Of a stretch of DNA of 64,000 nucleotides, positions 53,394 to 64,000 are shown one piece after another. Under the pieces are notes generated by a model. It ran no database searches and was not told where the DNA came from. It was given only the letters and a program-made list of their open reading frames with translations. Every line of letters begins with the position of its first letter. The first letter of the stretch is position 1. The stretch is from Dechloromonas sp. (GTDB lineage: Bacteria; Pseudomonadota; Gammaproteobacteria; Burkholderiales; Rhodocyclaceae), in contig JAFLDQ010000002.1 in NCBI GenBank assembly GCA_017302355.1, positions 28,947-92,946 of the forward strand, read 5' to 3'. Both the position numbers and the translations under genes were made by a program.

Positions 53394-54440
53394 TCAGATC
53401 AGGCTCAGCTTCGCCTCGCCAGCTTCCATTTTCCCGATCACCGCGCCCTCCTCGCCCTGCACTTCGCGGATCACGCGCTGGACCTCGGCGACCGCTTCTG
53501 GCGCGCACGCGATCAGGAGCCCGCCAGACGTCTGCGGGTCGGTGATCAGCTTGCGTTGCCATTCTGGCGCCTCGGGCGGCAGATGCACGTCGGAACCATA
53601 GCTCGCCCAGTTGCGCGTCGACGCGCCAGTGGCCACGCCATCGCGGACCAGCTGCGCGGCCTCGGCGATCAGCGGCAGATCGTCGAGGCGCAGCGTCGCG
53701 GCAAGGCGTGCGCCACGGCACATCTCGAGCAGGTGCCCGGCGAGGCCGAAGCCGGTGACGTCGGTCACCGCGTGCACCGCATCGATATCTGCGAGGCGCG
53801 CGCCAGCGCGGTTCAGCGTGGTCGTCCAGCGCACCATTTCGGCGTAGCCGGCGGGCGACAGCAGGCCCTTCTTCAGGCCGGCGGACAGGATGCCGATGCC
53901 CAGCGGCTTGCTCAGGATCAGCACGTCGCCCGCGCGGGCGCCCGCGTTGGTCTTGACCTTCGCCGGGTCGACCACACCCAGACCGACAAGACCATAGATC
54001 GGTTCGAGCACGTCGATCGAGTGCCCCCCGGCAACCGGAATGCCCGCCTCGCGGCACACGTCCGCGCCGCCCTGCAGGATGCGGCCGATCACCTCGGGCG
54101 GCAGCTTGTCGAGCGGCATGCCGACCACCGCCAGGGCGAAGAGCGGCGTCCCGCCCATCGCGTAGACGTCGGACAGCGCATTGGTCGCGGCAATGCGGCC
54201 GAAGTCGTAGGGATCGTCGACGATGGGGGTGAAGAAATCGGTGGTGGCCACGATCGCCTGGCGCTCGTTGAGCCGGTAGACCGCGGCGTCGTCGGCCGTG
54301 TCGGTACCCACCAGCAAGTCGGCGGGCATCAGGCCGGCCGGCATGGTGGAGAGCAGTTCGGTAAGCACGCCCGGAGCGATTTTGCAGCCGCATCCGCCGC
54401 CGTGGGAGAATTGCGTCAGTCTGACTTGATCCATACGCAT
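53394..54440 (-). CDS. selD: Selenide, water dikinase (selenophosphate synthetase), Cys type
   Basis: A 348-aa enzyme that makes selenophosphate from selenide and ATP. The catalytic loop SHGGGCGCK aligns with E. coli SelD (C17, C19, K20) when translation starts at the ATG at 54440, so the active residue is cysteine and not selenocysteine. ATP-binding motifs TDTADDAAVY, TTDFFTPIVDDPYDFGRIAATNALSDVYAMGG and the C-terminal TDPQTSGGLL are intact. Divergent from mnmH with only 41 bp between, so both promoters are compressed into the spacer and coding ends. No selA/selB/selC is visible in the window, so use of selenium in tRNA is the best-supported role. Confidence 0.96.
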   Translation of the reverse strand: MRMDQVRLTQFSHGGGCGCKIAPGVLTELLSTMPAGLMPADLLVGTDTADDAAVYRLNERQAIVATTDFFTPIVDDPYDFGRIAATNALSDVYAMGGTPLFALAVVGMPLDKLPPEVIGRILQGGADVCREAGIPVAGGHSIDVLEPIYGLVGLGVVDPAKVKTNAGARAGDVLILSKPLGIGILSAGLKKGLLSPAGYAEMVRWTTTLNRAGARLADIDAVHAVTDVTGFGLAGHLLEMCRGARLAATLRLDDLPLIAEAAQLVRDGVATGASTRNWASYGSDVHLPPEAPEWQRKLITDPQTSGGLLIACAPEAVAEVQRVIREVQGEEGAVIGKMEAGEAKLSLI

Positions 54441-54481
54441 AAGGAAACGCGCGGCCCGCAACATCCCGGCCGCGGCGAAAA

Positions 54482-55567
54482 ATGATGAGAAAAGGCGTCG
54501 CGACCGTAGCACAGCTGGCAGAGTTTGACGAGATCATCGACGCACGCACCGCGCTGGAATTCGCCGAGGACCGCCTCCCCGGTGCCATCAACCTTCCGGT
54601 GCTCGACAACGAGCAACGTGCCATCGTCGGCACGATCTACAAGCAGCGCTCGGCCTTCGAGGCTCGCCGCCTCGGCGGCGCGATGGTCGCCGAGAACATC
54701 GCGCGCCACCTCCAGGGCCCGCTCAAGGACAAGCCGAAGAGCTGGCGCCCGCTCATCTACTGTTGGCGGGGCGGGCAGCGCAGCGGCTCATTCGTCACCT
54801 GGCTGCGCATGGTCGGCTGGGATGCCTGCCAGCTTGAGGGGGGCTACAAGGCCTTCCGCCATCACGTCATCGCCGAACTCGAGCGGCTGTCGACCGCGCT
54901 GTCGTTCAAGGTCATCTGCGGGCCGACAGGCAGCGCCAAGACGCGGGTGCTGGAGGCGCTGTCGAAGCTCGGCGCGCAGAGGCTGGACCTGGAGGATCTG
55001 GCCGCGCACAAGGGCTCGGTGCTGGGCGCCCTGCCCGACCGCATGCAGCCCGCACAGAAGGCGTTCGAGACCGCGATCTGCATGCAGCTGCAGCGTTTCG
55101 ACCCGCAGCGACCGGTGTTCGTCGAGGCCGAAAGCCGCAAGATCGGCCGCGTCTTCGTGCCCGAAGGACTCATTCTCGCCATGCGCCGTTCGAACTGTGT
55201 CGCGATCGACGCCACGCGCGAGGCCCGACTGGAATTCCTCGTGCGCGACTATGCGTATCTCGGCGACGACCTCGCCCGGCTGCAGCGCAACATCGACCAT
55301 CTTGCAGACCTGCATAGCCGGGAGACGATTGCACGCTGGAAGGAACTGGCCAGCGCCAACGCCCTGCCCGAACTCTACGCGGAATTCATCGACCGCCACT
55401 ACGATCCGCTCTATCGCCGCTCGCAGAACGGAAACTACACCGGCTTCGCCGCAGCCCCGCGCTTCGCCACCGACGACCTGTCACCGAGCGGGGTCGCCGC
55501 GCTGGCCGGCCGCATCTTGGCCGCCGAGGGCGAGCTCACCGCGCATCAGGGCAAGGCCACAAGCTGA
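54482..55567 (+). CDS. mnmH: tRNA 2-selenouridine/geranyl-2-thiouridine synthase
   Basis: A 361-aa enzyme (SelU/YbbB) that uses selenophosphate from SelD to replace sulfur with selenium at wobble U34 of tRNAs, via a geranyl-thio intermediate. The N-terminal rhodanese domain (~1-125) carries its catalytic cysteine in IYCWRGGQRSGS. A P-loop NTPase-like domain begins VICGPTGSAKTRVLEAL (~140). The pairing with selD is functionally direct. The last 22 nt overlap the convergent methyltransferase gene. Tandem ATGs at 54482/54485. Confidence 0.95.
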   Translation: MMRKGVATVAQLAEFDEIIDARTALEFAEDRLPGAINLPVLDNEQRAIVGTIYKQRSAFEARRLGGAMVAENIARHLQGPLKDKPKSWRPLIYCWRGGQRSGSFVTWLRMVGWDACQLEGGYKAFRHHVIAELERLSTALSFKVICGPTGSAKTRVLEALSKLGAQRLDLEDLAAHKGSVLGALPDRMQPAQKAFETAICMQLQRFDPQRPVFVEAESRKIGRVFVPEGLILAMRRSNCVAIDATREARLEFLVRDYAYLGDDLARLQRNIDHLADLHSRETIARWKELASANALPELYAEFIDRHYDPLYRRSQNGNYTGFAAAPRFATDDLSPSGVAALAGRILAAEGELTAHQGKATS

Positions 55568-56124
55568 CCGTTCCCCCTGACGGCGCAGATGCGCTGCACG
55601 ACCGCAGGTCTCGGCTCCCGCGTCTCGCCCTGCTCGAAGGCAACCACCGTCCAGCCATCGCCCAGCCGTTGAGGCAGCTCACCCGGCATCAACAGGAAAT
55701 CCGGGTTGCTCGGCTTGCCGAAACGCTCGTTACCGAGCATGAAGGTCTCGTACAAGAGCACGCCGCCCGGCTCCAGCAGCCTGAAGACGAGCGGCAGGCG
55801 CGGCCGGTACAGGTAGTTGGTAACGACGACCGCGTCGAAACGCCTGCCCTCGTAGGGCCACGGACCCTGCTCGAGATCGGCCCTGAGCGTGCGCACATGG
55901 GGCACACCCTGCAACAGTTCGAGCGACACCCCGTCGCGGTCCACCGCTTCGACGCGAAAGCCCCGCTGCGCAAGCCAGCGCGCGTGCCGGCCACCGCCAC
56001 AGGCGTAATCGAGCACCTCACCACCGCTCGCGATCAGCGGCGCGAAGCGGGTGACCCAGGCAGAAGGGGAGACGAGGCTGGCATGCATGGCGAGGGTTTC
56101 CAGTTGTTCGGGGACGGCCACCAT
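55546..56124 (-). CDS. Small SAM-dependent methyltransferase, TehB-like
   Basis: A 192-aa class I methyltransferase. Motif I is VLDYACGGGRHARWLAQRG, motif II EAVDRDGVSLELLQ, the acidic post-motif RADLEQGPWPYEGRRFDAVVVTNYL, and a C-terminal LLEPGGVLLYETFMLGNE. It resembles tellurite-resistance TehB-style enzymes, but the substrate is unknown. It overlaps the 3' end of mnmH by 22 nt on the opposite strand. Selenium or tellurium oxyanion methylation is a speculative link from the neighbours. Confidence 0.85.
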   Translation of the reverse strand: MVAVPEQLETLAMHASLVSPSAWVTRFAPLIASGGEVLDYACGGGRHARWLAQRGFRVEAVDRDGVSLELLQGVPHVRTLRADLEQGPWPYEGRRFDAVVVTNYLYRPRLPLVFRLLEPGGVLLYETFMLGNERFGKPSNPDFLLMPGELPQRLGDGWTVVAFEQGETREPRPAVVQRICAVRGNGQLVALP

Positions 56125-56211
56125 CTTGACGGCCCGGATTCCGTCCGGCGCATTCTAGCCGCGCCCCGTTCTCCGGTGCCTCAGCGCACGCACACGCCCG
56201 CATCAGCCCCT

Positions 56212-57696
56212 GTGCTAGATTCGCTTCGCATCACGAGTGAAATCGAGACAGTCTTGCACCCACCCCGACCCCGCTCACGCCCAAGCCGCTGCGCCAACAG
56301 CCGATGTGCCCGACTTCGCCGTCACACCGGTGAGCGCATTCACGGGCTTGCGTTGCTGGCAGCCCTGCTGAGCCCGCCGTCGGTCCATGCGGCATCCGAC
56401 ACCCTCGCCGTGTCCGGCGTCCTCTGGCTGGCGGCCGGCGTGCTGCTCGGTGGCCTGACTGGCTATGCCGTCGCGCGGCGCGGCCGCTGCGCTGACGAAA
56501 CGCACCCCGCCGTTGCGACCGACGCTGCGGCGTCCGAACGGGCGCCGGCTGTCCTGGGCCTCGAAGGCCTGAACCGCGCGTTACAGGAAAGCGTGGAGCG
56601 CTATCGCGACATGCTCGAATCGGTGAGCGAGGTGATCTTCCGGATCGACCAGCAAGGGCACTTGCTGTTCCTGAATGGCGCCTGGAAGAGACTGTCTGGC
56701 TACGAGATCGGGATGTCGCTCGGACGCCCGCTGATCGATTTCCTGCATCCCGACGACCGTACGCTGGCACGCGACAAATTCGTCCCCCTGGCAACGGGAG
56801 AGAGCCGCGAGTGCCATTGCCAGTTGCGCCTGCGCACCCGCAGCGGCGAGATCCGCTGGATCGAGCTCACTGGCCGGGTGGTCGAGGAGCCTGGCCGCGC
56901 AGGCTGGAGCCTCGCCGGCACGCTGGACGACATCTCCTCACGCAAGGTCGCAGAGCTGACGCTCAAGAACCTCAATCAGGAACTCGAGTCGCGCGTACGC
57001 CTGCGCACCGCCGAACTCGAGGCCTCGACCCGCGAACTGGAGGCGTTCTCGTATTCGGTGTCTCACGACCTGCGCGCTCCGCTCCGGGCCATCGACGGCT
57101 TTGCGCGCATCCTCGAGGACGATCTGGCCGAGCGCCTTGACGACACCACCCGCAGTCATCTGAACCGGATCCGCAAGGCCGCCGAACGCATGGCTGATCT
57201 GATCGACGCCCTGATCGCGCTTGCCACGCTCAGCCGCCAACCACTGCGCAAGGAATCGCTCGACCTTTCAGCACTCGCGACGCTGATCATCGACGAACTG
57301 CGCGCGGAGAACCCGGAGCGACAGGTCGACGTGGAGATCACCGCAGGCCTGGTCGTAACGGCCGATCGCGTATTGATGCACGCGATGCTGGACAACCTGC
57401 TGCGTAACGCGTGGAAATTCTCGTCGCGCCGGCCGCGCGCCCGCATTGCCTTTCGCGCGGAGCTCGACGGCGAGCGCCGCGTGTTCTGCGTGGAAGACAA
57501 TGGCGCCGGTTTCGACATGAAGTTCGCCACCAAACTGTTCCACCCTTTCCAGCGCCTGCACAACAGCCACGATTTTCCCGGAACGGGAATCGGCCTGGCG
57601 ACCGTCCAGCGCATCGTTCAGCGCCACGAAGGCACGATCTGGGCAGAATCGACGCCCGACGCCGGCAGCAAGTTCTACTTCACGCTCGGCCGTTGA
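56212..57696 (+). CDS. PAS-domain sensor histidine kinase
   Basis: A ~494-aa membrane kinase, start uncertain. A short hydrophobic segment (GLALLAALLSPPSVHA) and a TM helix (LAVSGVLWLAAGVLLGGLTGYAV) open the protein. A PAS domain (~125-245, ESVSEVIFRIDQQGHLLFLNGAWKRLSG) with a PAC-like segment follows, then a coiled linker and HisKA with SVSHDLRAPLRAIDGFARIL. The ATPase domain has NLLRNAWKFSSR, VEDNGAGFDM, FPGTGIGLATVQRIV. The phytochrome-style DHp is of the HisKA type. No ATG exists near the N-terminus: GTG at 56212 or TTG at 56254 (with GAGA upstream) must be used. No response regulator is adjacent, so it is an orphan here. Confidence 0.88.
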   Translation: MLDSLRITSEIETVLHPPRPRSRPSRCANSRCARLRRHTGERIHGLALLAALLSPPSVHAASDTLAVSGVLWLAAGVLLGGLTGYAVARRGRCADETHPAVATDAAASERAPAVLGLEGLNRALQESVERYRDMLESVSEVIFRIDQQGHLLFLNGAWKRLSGYEIGMSLGRPLIDFLHPDDRTLARDKFVPLATGESRECHCQLRLRTRSGEIRWIELTGRVVEEPGRAGWSLAGTLDDISSRKVAELTLKNLNQELESRVRLRTAELEASTRELEAFSYSVSHDLRAPLRAIDGFARILEDDLAERLDDTTRSHLNRIRKAAERMADLIDALIALATLSRQPLRKESLDLSALATLIIDELRAENPERQVDVEITAGLVVTADRVLMHAMLDNLLRNAWKFSSRRPRARIAFRAELDGERRVFCVEDNGAGFDMKFATKLFHPFQRLHNSHDFPGTGIGLATVQRIVQRHEGTIWAESTPDAGSKFYFTLGR

Positions 57697-57861
57697 ACTC
57701 GCAGACGCAGTCCGTGCGCCCCGACCGCGTCGAATTCCGCATTATTCGGCAGCTAATCCGAACGTCGGATGGTGCACCGCGTATACTTCGCCTATCCGCA
57801 TCCAGCGGGCGCGGGACGGGTCGTCCCAGCCCCGTCATGAACCCCCGTTCGGGACACCACG
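57697..57861. promoter_or_regulatory. Spacer upstream of the Pat-type gene
   Basis: A 165-bp gap after the histidine kinase. It includes an AT-richer stretch ATTATTCGGC...CTAATCC around 57740-57765 and GTATACTTCGCC near 57780-57792, where TATACT (57782-57787) could be a -10 box. The -35 at 17 bp is uncertain. GGGA precedes the next ATG. Confidence 0.35.
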
Positions 57862-60549
57862 ATGAACGAAAAGCACTATCTCTCCCCGCTGCTCGAACCC
57901 ACCTCGGTCGGCATCATCGGCGCGAGCGAACGTGAAGCATCCCTGGGCGACGTCCTCATCCGCAACATGCTCGGCGCCGGCTACAGGGGCAAGCTGTTCG
58001 CCATCAACCCCAAGCACGAGTCGGTGCACGGCGTGCCCTGTTTCAAGTCGATCGAGGATGTTCCTCAACGGCTGGACCTCGCCGTCATCGCTGTCCGCGC
58101 CGAACTGACACCCGCAATCGTCGATGCGTGCGGACGCGCGGGGGTCAAGGCTGTCGTCGTGCTATCGGCGGGCTTTTCCGAGGCCGGGCCGCGCGGCGCG
58201 CTGCTCGAACGCCAGGTCATGGATGCCGCACACCGCCACCGCATCCGGCTGCTCGGGCCGAACTGTTTCGGCGTCATCCGCCCGCAGCTCGGGCTCAACG
58301 CCACGTTCGCGCACGCGGGCGCCCTGAAGGGCAGCATCGGTCTCATCTCGCAGTCGGGCGCCCTGTGCGCGGCCATTCTCGACTGGGCCAAGCCCAACGG
58401 CGTCGGCTTCTCTGCGGTGGTATCGCTCGGCACCTCGTCGGACATCGACTTCGGCGAAGTGCTCGACTACATGATTTCCGACCCGCGTACCGAGAGCATC
58501 TTCCTGTACGTGGAAGGCGTGCGCGACGCGCGCCGCTTCATGAGCGCGTTGCGCGGCGCCGCCCGCGTCAAGCCCGTCCTGCTAATCAAGGCCGGGCGTC
58601 ACCCCGACGTCTCGCGCGCGATCCTGTCGCATTCGGCGTCGGCCTTCGGTGACGACGCCGTGTTCGACGCCGCGCTGCGTCGCGCCGGCGTAATCCGCCT
58701 GTACAACATGGGCCAGCTCTTCGCCGCGGCGAACGCACTGTTCGCGCACTTCCGCCCGCGCGGCAACCGGCTCGCGATCATCACCAATGGCGGCGGGCCG
58801 GGCGTCATGGCGGCCGACCGCGCAGTCGATATCGGCATCCCGCTGGCGCAGTTCTCCGAAGGCACGATGGAGAAGCTCAATGCCGCACTGCCACCGAGCT
58901 GGTCGCGCGGCAATCCTGTCGACATCCTCGGCGACGCCGACCCCGAACGCTTCCGCAAGGCCGTGCAGGCTGTGCTCGAGGGCCCGAACGTCGACGGCGT
59001 GCTGGTAGTGCTGACGCCGCAGTCCATGACCAACCCGACCGGCGTTGCCGACGTCATCATCGAGCTCGAGAAGACCTCCGACAAGCCGCTGGTGACCTGC
59101 TGGATGGGCGAGGAGCTCGTCGCCGAGGCGCGCAGCAAGTTCATCGAGGCGGGCATCCCCACCTTCCGCACACCCGAGCCGGCAGTGGAGCTGATGAGCC
59201 ACATCTCGGCCTACTACCGCAACCAGAAGCTGCTGATGCAGACGCCGGCTTCGCTGTCCCATCTGTCGCCGCCCTCGATCGAGAGCGCCCGCCTGGTGAT
59301 CGAGATGGCGCTCGGCGAACACCGCAAGAAACTCAACGAGATGGAATCGAAGGCGCTGCTCGCCGCCTTCCGCATTCCGATCGCGCAAACGGTGGTGGCA
59401 CGCTCGGCGGCCGAGGCCATGGTGCTGGCGGCCGAAATCGGCCTGCCGGTGGTGATGAAGATCGACTCGCCAGCCATCGTGCACAAGTCGGACGTCGGCG
59501 GCGTGCGCCTGAACATCCGCAGCCTGGCGGCAGTGCGCTCGACCTACCAGGAAATCCTGGACGAGGTGAAGAAGACGCAGCCCGATGCCCAGGTCAACGG
59601 CATCGCCATCGAGCCCATGATCCAGAAGCGCAACGGCCGTGAACTGGTCGTGGGCGTGCGCCGCGACCCGGCTTTCGGCCCGGTGATCACCTTCGGCGAA
59701 GGCGGCAACAGCGTCGACGCAAATCCCGACCTCGCGGTCGCCCTGCCACCGCTGAACAGCTTCCTTGTCGCGGACATGATCCGCTCGACCCGCATCTCGG
59801 CGCGCCTGGGCGAATTCCGCAATATGCCGGCGATCGACATGGACGCGCTCGAGCTGGTGCTATTGCGCGTGTCGGAAATGGTCTGCGAGCTGCCGTGGAT
59901 CACCGAGATGGAGATCAACCCGCTGATCGTGGACGAATGCGGCGCGGTCGCCGTCGACGCGCGCATCATGGTCGAGAACATCTCGCCGACCGCCGATCGC
60001 TATGATCACATGGCGATCCACCCGTATCCTCAGCACCTCATCAGCACCTGGATCGTGCCGGACGGCACCGCGGTGACGATCCGCCCGATCAAGCCCGAGG
60101 ATGCCGAGCTCGAGGTCGAATTCATGAGCCGGCTGTCGGCCGAGACGAAGTATTACCGCTTCATGAACACGATGCGCGAGCTGCCGCCCGCCATGGTGGC
60201 GCGGCTCACGCAGATCGACTACGACCGCGAGATGGCCTTCCTCGCGACCGTCATGGTCGGCGGGGTGGAAACGGAGATCGGCGTGTGCCGTTACGCGGTC
60301 AATCCGGACGGCGAGTCGTGCGAGTTCGCGGTGGTCGTCGTCGACGACTGGCAGCATCGCGGCCTCGCCCGCAAGCTGATGGGCGTGCTCATCGAGACGG
60401 CGCGCGACCGCGGCCTTAAGTACATGAACGGCATCTTCCTGTCCAACAACGACCGCATGCTCAAGTTCGTGCAAAAGCTCGGCTTCGTGCTCAGCAACGA
60501 TCCCGATGACAGCACGGTCAAGCTCGGCGTGTTGAACCTGCAGGACTGA
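57862..60549 (+). CDS. NDP-forming acyl-CoA synthetase-like protein fused to GNAT (Pat-type lysine acetyltransferase)
   Basis: An 895-aa protein with the Pat/PatZ architecture: CoA-binding domain (~1-145), succinyl-CoA-synthetase-like domains (~150-480), ATP-grasp (~485-710), and C-terminal GNAT (~735-895). The GNAT acetyl-CoA motif is in DDWQHRGLARKLMGVLIE. Pat enzymes acetylate and inactivate acetyl-CoA synthetase and other metabolic enzymes. Unlike E. coli PatZ, where the ligase active histidine is replaced (the region reads NTTAG by memory), this protein keeps H257 in LSHSASAFGDD. The ligase half may therefore still phosphorylate. Followed by the mutarotase 5 bp later. Confidence 0.9.
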   Translation: MNEKHYLSPLLEPTSVGIIGASEREASLGDVLIRNMLGAGYRGKLFAINPKHESVHGVPCFKSIEDVPQRLDLAVIAVRAELTPAIVDACGRAGVKAVVVLSAGFSEAGPRGALLERQVMDAAHRHRIRLLGPNCFGVIRPQLGLNATFAHAGALKGSIGLISQSGALCAAILDWAKPNGVGFSAVVSLGTSSDIDFGEVLDYMISDPRTESIFLYVEGVRDARRFMSALRGAARVKPVLLIKAGRHPDVSRAILSHSASAFGDDAVFDAALRRAGVIRLYNMGQLFAAANALFAHFRPRGNRLAIITNGGGPGVMAADRAVDIGIPLAQFSEGTMEKLNAALPPSWSRGNPVDILGDADPERFRKAVQAVLEGPNVDGVLVVLTPQSMTNPTGVADVIIELEKTSDKPLVTCWMGEELVAEARSKFIEAGIPTFRTPEPAVELMSHISAYYRNQKLLMQTPASLSHLSPPSIESARLVIEMALGEHRKKLNEMESKALLAAFRIPIAQTVVARSAAEAMVLAAEIGLPVVMKIDSPAIVHKSDVGGVRLNIRSLAAVRSTYQEILDEVKKTQPDAQVNGIAIEPMIQKRNGRELVVGVRRDPAFGPVITFGEGGNSVDANPDLAVALPPLNSFLVADMIRSTRISARLGEFRNMPAIDMDALELVLLRVSEMVCELPWITEMEINPLIVDECGAVAVDARIMVENISPTADRYDHMAIHPYPQHLISTWIVPDGTAVTIRPIKPEDAELEVEFMSRLSAETKYYRFMNTMRELPPAMVARLTQIDYDREMAFLATVMVGGVETEIGVCRYAVNPDGESCEFAVVVVDDWQHRGLARKLMGVLIETARDRGLKYMNGIFLSNNDRMLKFVQKLGFVLSNDPDDSTVKLGVLNLQD

Positions 60550-60554
60550 AACGC

Positions 60555-61403
60555 ATGCCTTCCTCCATCGACCCGATCGACTTTCACGGCCAGCCGGCGC
60601 TGAGCCTCAAGACTCACGCGGGGGCCAGCGCCGTTGTGCTGCTGCAGGGGGCACAGCTCGTGTCGTGGTCGCCGCCCGACCGCAAGGAGCGCATCTATCT
60701 GAGCGAGCGCGCGCGCTACGACGGCAGCGTGGCGGTGCGCGGCGGCGTGCCGGTGTGCTTTCCGCAATTCGCGGCATTCGGCCCCCTGCCCCGCCACGGC
60801 TTCGTGCGCACCCTGCCGTGGTCCGTCGAGACCCGGCGCAACGGCGACGACTTCGCCCTCGTGACCTTGCGCTGTACCGACACTGACGCAACGCGCGCGC
60901 TGTGGCCGCACGCCTTCAGCGCCGAGCTGACGATAGGAATCGAGGAGAGCCGGCTCGACATGGAACTCGAGATCGAGAACTCCGGTTCCGGCGCATTCGA
61001 TTTCGCCGCCGCGCTCCACACCTACCTGCGAGTGCGCGAAGTCGAGGAAACCCGGATCGAGGGGCTCTACGGCCTGGACTACCTCGACAGCACGGACGAA
61101 GGACAAATCCGGCGCGACAGCGGCGACGTGCTGCTGATCGAAGCCGAGACGGATCGCATCTACCGCGACGTTTCACGCCCGGTGCTGGTGCGCGAATACG
61201 ATCGGGCGCTGGGCATCAACCAGGACGGCTTCCGCGATGTCGTGGTCTGGAACCCGTGGGAAGAACGCTGCGCCGCGCTGGACGACATGAAGGACGCCGA
61301 CTTCCGGCATATGGTGTGCGTCGAGGCGGCCATCGTTCACACGCCGGAGCGTCTCGAGCCCGGTGCGAGCTGGTGGGGCCGCCAGACCCTGGTCGCGCTC
61401 TGA
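60555..61403 (+). CDS. D-hexose-6-phosphate mutarotase (YeaD-like)
   Basis: A 282-aa galactose-mutarotase-fold enzyme that equilibrates glucose-6-phosphate anomers. It has the characteristic QGAQLVSWSPPDRKERIYLSERARYDG and GGVPVCFPQFAAFGPLPRHGFVR regions. It also shows the DFAAALHTYLRVREVEETRIEGLYGLDYLDS and EYDRALGINQDGFRDVVVWNPWEE blocks (His and Glu catalytic positions), and the ending MVCVEAAIV. It starts 5 bp after the Pat-type gene and is probably cotranscribed. Length is typical. Confidence 0.93.
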   Translation: MPSSIDPIDFHGQPALSLKTHAGASAVVLLQGAQLVSWSPPDRKERIYLSERARYDGSVAVRGGVPVCFPQFAAFGPLPRHGFVRTLPWSVETRRNGDDFALVTLRCTDTDATRALWPHAFSAELTIGIEESRLDMELEIENSGSGAFDFAAALHTYLRVREVEETRIEGLYGLDYLDSTDEGQIRRDSGDVLLIEAETDRIYRDVSRPVLVREYDRALGINQDGFRDVVVWNPWEERCAALDDMKDADFRHMVCVEAAIVHTPERLEPGASWWGRQTLVAL

Positions 61404-61648
61404 CCACCGGGGGGCTGCCCGCGACTGGATGGACGGGCGCGCTCGAGGGCGCGCCTGCATGGACTTGCGACGTCGGGACGATTCCGTAGCAGCGGGCTTG
61501 ACCGCGATCCGCCCTCGAGGAGCGCAATCAAGTCCGTTCCCGCTCCGGGCTTGTTCCACGCCGCCGCTTGCTGCAACATCGCGCCCTTCCCGCCCCGGAT
61601 AAGGGGCTCCTCTCCGAATCACCGCGCGCCCCTGGGCGCCCCGCACTC
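61404..61648. other. Intergenic region between mutarotase and tex
   Basis: 245 bp without a supported gene. A 7-bp inverted repeat GGCGCGC-N6-GCGCGCC (61436-61455) lies shortly after the mutarotase stop and may help end transcription, though no T-run follows. The rest must hold the tex promoter, which I could not place. Confidence 0.4.
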
Positions 61649-63911
<2,263 letters not shown>

Positions 63912-63937
<26 letters not shown>

Positions 63938-64000
63938 AATTTTTTGTACCCATATTGAATAATTATCGTCTTTGCTATGAGACTTGGGCTATATTGCTTT
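63912..64000. mobile_element. AT-rich foreign DNA edge, likely start of an inserted element
   Basis: Composition changes abruptly at ~63912: about 26 of the last 88 bases are G or C, against roughly two-thirds before. The boundary lies in the last codons of tex. Only 89 bases are visible and I can identify no inverted repeat, transposase or target duplication, so the element type cannot be named. An insertion sequence, retroelement or genomic-island edge are all possible; native low-GC intergenic DNA is the alternative. Confidence 0.5.

Noticed and set aside
55669..56211. Upstream extension of the histidine kinase frame
   Set aside because: It runs antisense through the methyltransferase gene and has no recognisable domain; the kinase more likely starts at 56212 or 56254.

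Overview
This 64-kb window is high-GC (roughly two-thirds G+C by eye), densely coded chromosomal DNA. It reads as a betaproteobacterium of the order Rhodocyclales, probably the Thauera/Azoarcus/Aromatoleum group. That placement is an inference from gene content and protein style: an anthranilate dioxygenase, acyl-CoA catabolism with ETF, a yciB-yciI-bolA-parvulin block, and tsaB-rimI-udg. It was not checked by database search. I see no rRNA, tRNA, CRISPR array, phage block or complete insertion sequence. The only sign of mobile DNA is the last ~90 bases, where composition falls abruptly to about 30% G+C inside the 3' end of tex.

Left part (1-12 kb): a truncated branched-chain/aromatic ABC substrate-binding protein lies behind anthranilate 1,2-dioxygenase antAB, which is divergent from an AraC/XylS regulator. 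Next come a NYN-LOTUS RNA-associated protein, a lysR-radA pair divergent from a lysophospholipid transporter (lplT), and a tightly overlapping tsaB-rimI-udg operon. Between 12 and 18 kb, an ompR-envZ two-component system runs into an ETHE1-like metallo-hydrolase and a truncated haemoglobin. The yciB-yciI-bolA-ppiC operon follows and ends at a very clear bidirectional terminator.

Middle (18-44 kb): an acyl-CoA oxidation cluster (etfB, etfA, a membrane protein, acyl-CoA dehydrogenase; a divergent TetR regulator; acyl-CoA ligase, ECHDC3-like crotonase, tatD). It is followed by a four-gene MCE/Mla-type lipid ABC transporter directly downstream of ppx, divergent from ppk, so polyphosphate synthesis and breakdown face each other. 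Then come relA, mtfA, a host-attachment/baeRF-type protein, the isoprenoid genes ispD-ispF with thpR, an MgtC/DUF4010 membrane protein, the complete AmmeMemoRadiSam triad (B-A-radical SAM), an alpha/beta-hydrolase-like protein and a SprA-family putative metalloprotease.

Right part (44-64 kb): mfd-corA, an unrecognised 257-aa protein, aroG-serB (aromatic amino acid and serine synthesis), ybbA/tesA with overlapping divergent 5' ends, selD divergent from mnmH (selenophosphate and its use in tRNA 2-selenouridine), a small methyltransferase, a PAS histidine kinase, a Pat-type acyl-CoA synthetase/GNAT lysine acetyltransferase, a hexose-6-phosphate mutarotase and tex. The most notable points are the AT-rich junction in tex, several enzymes with altered catalytic residues (ECHDC3-like crotonase, ETHE1-like hydrolase, Pat retaining the ligase histidine), the ppx-MCE operon, the NYN-LOTUS fusion and the functionally open AmmeMemoRadiSam neighbourhood.
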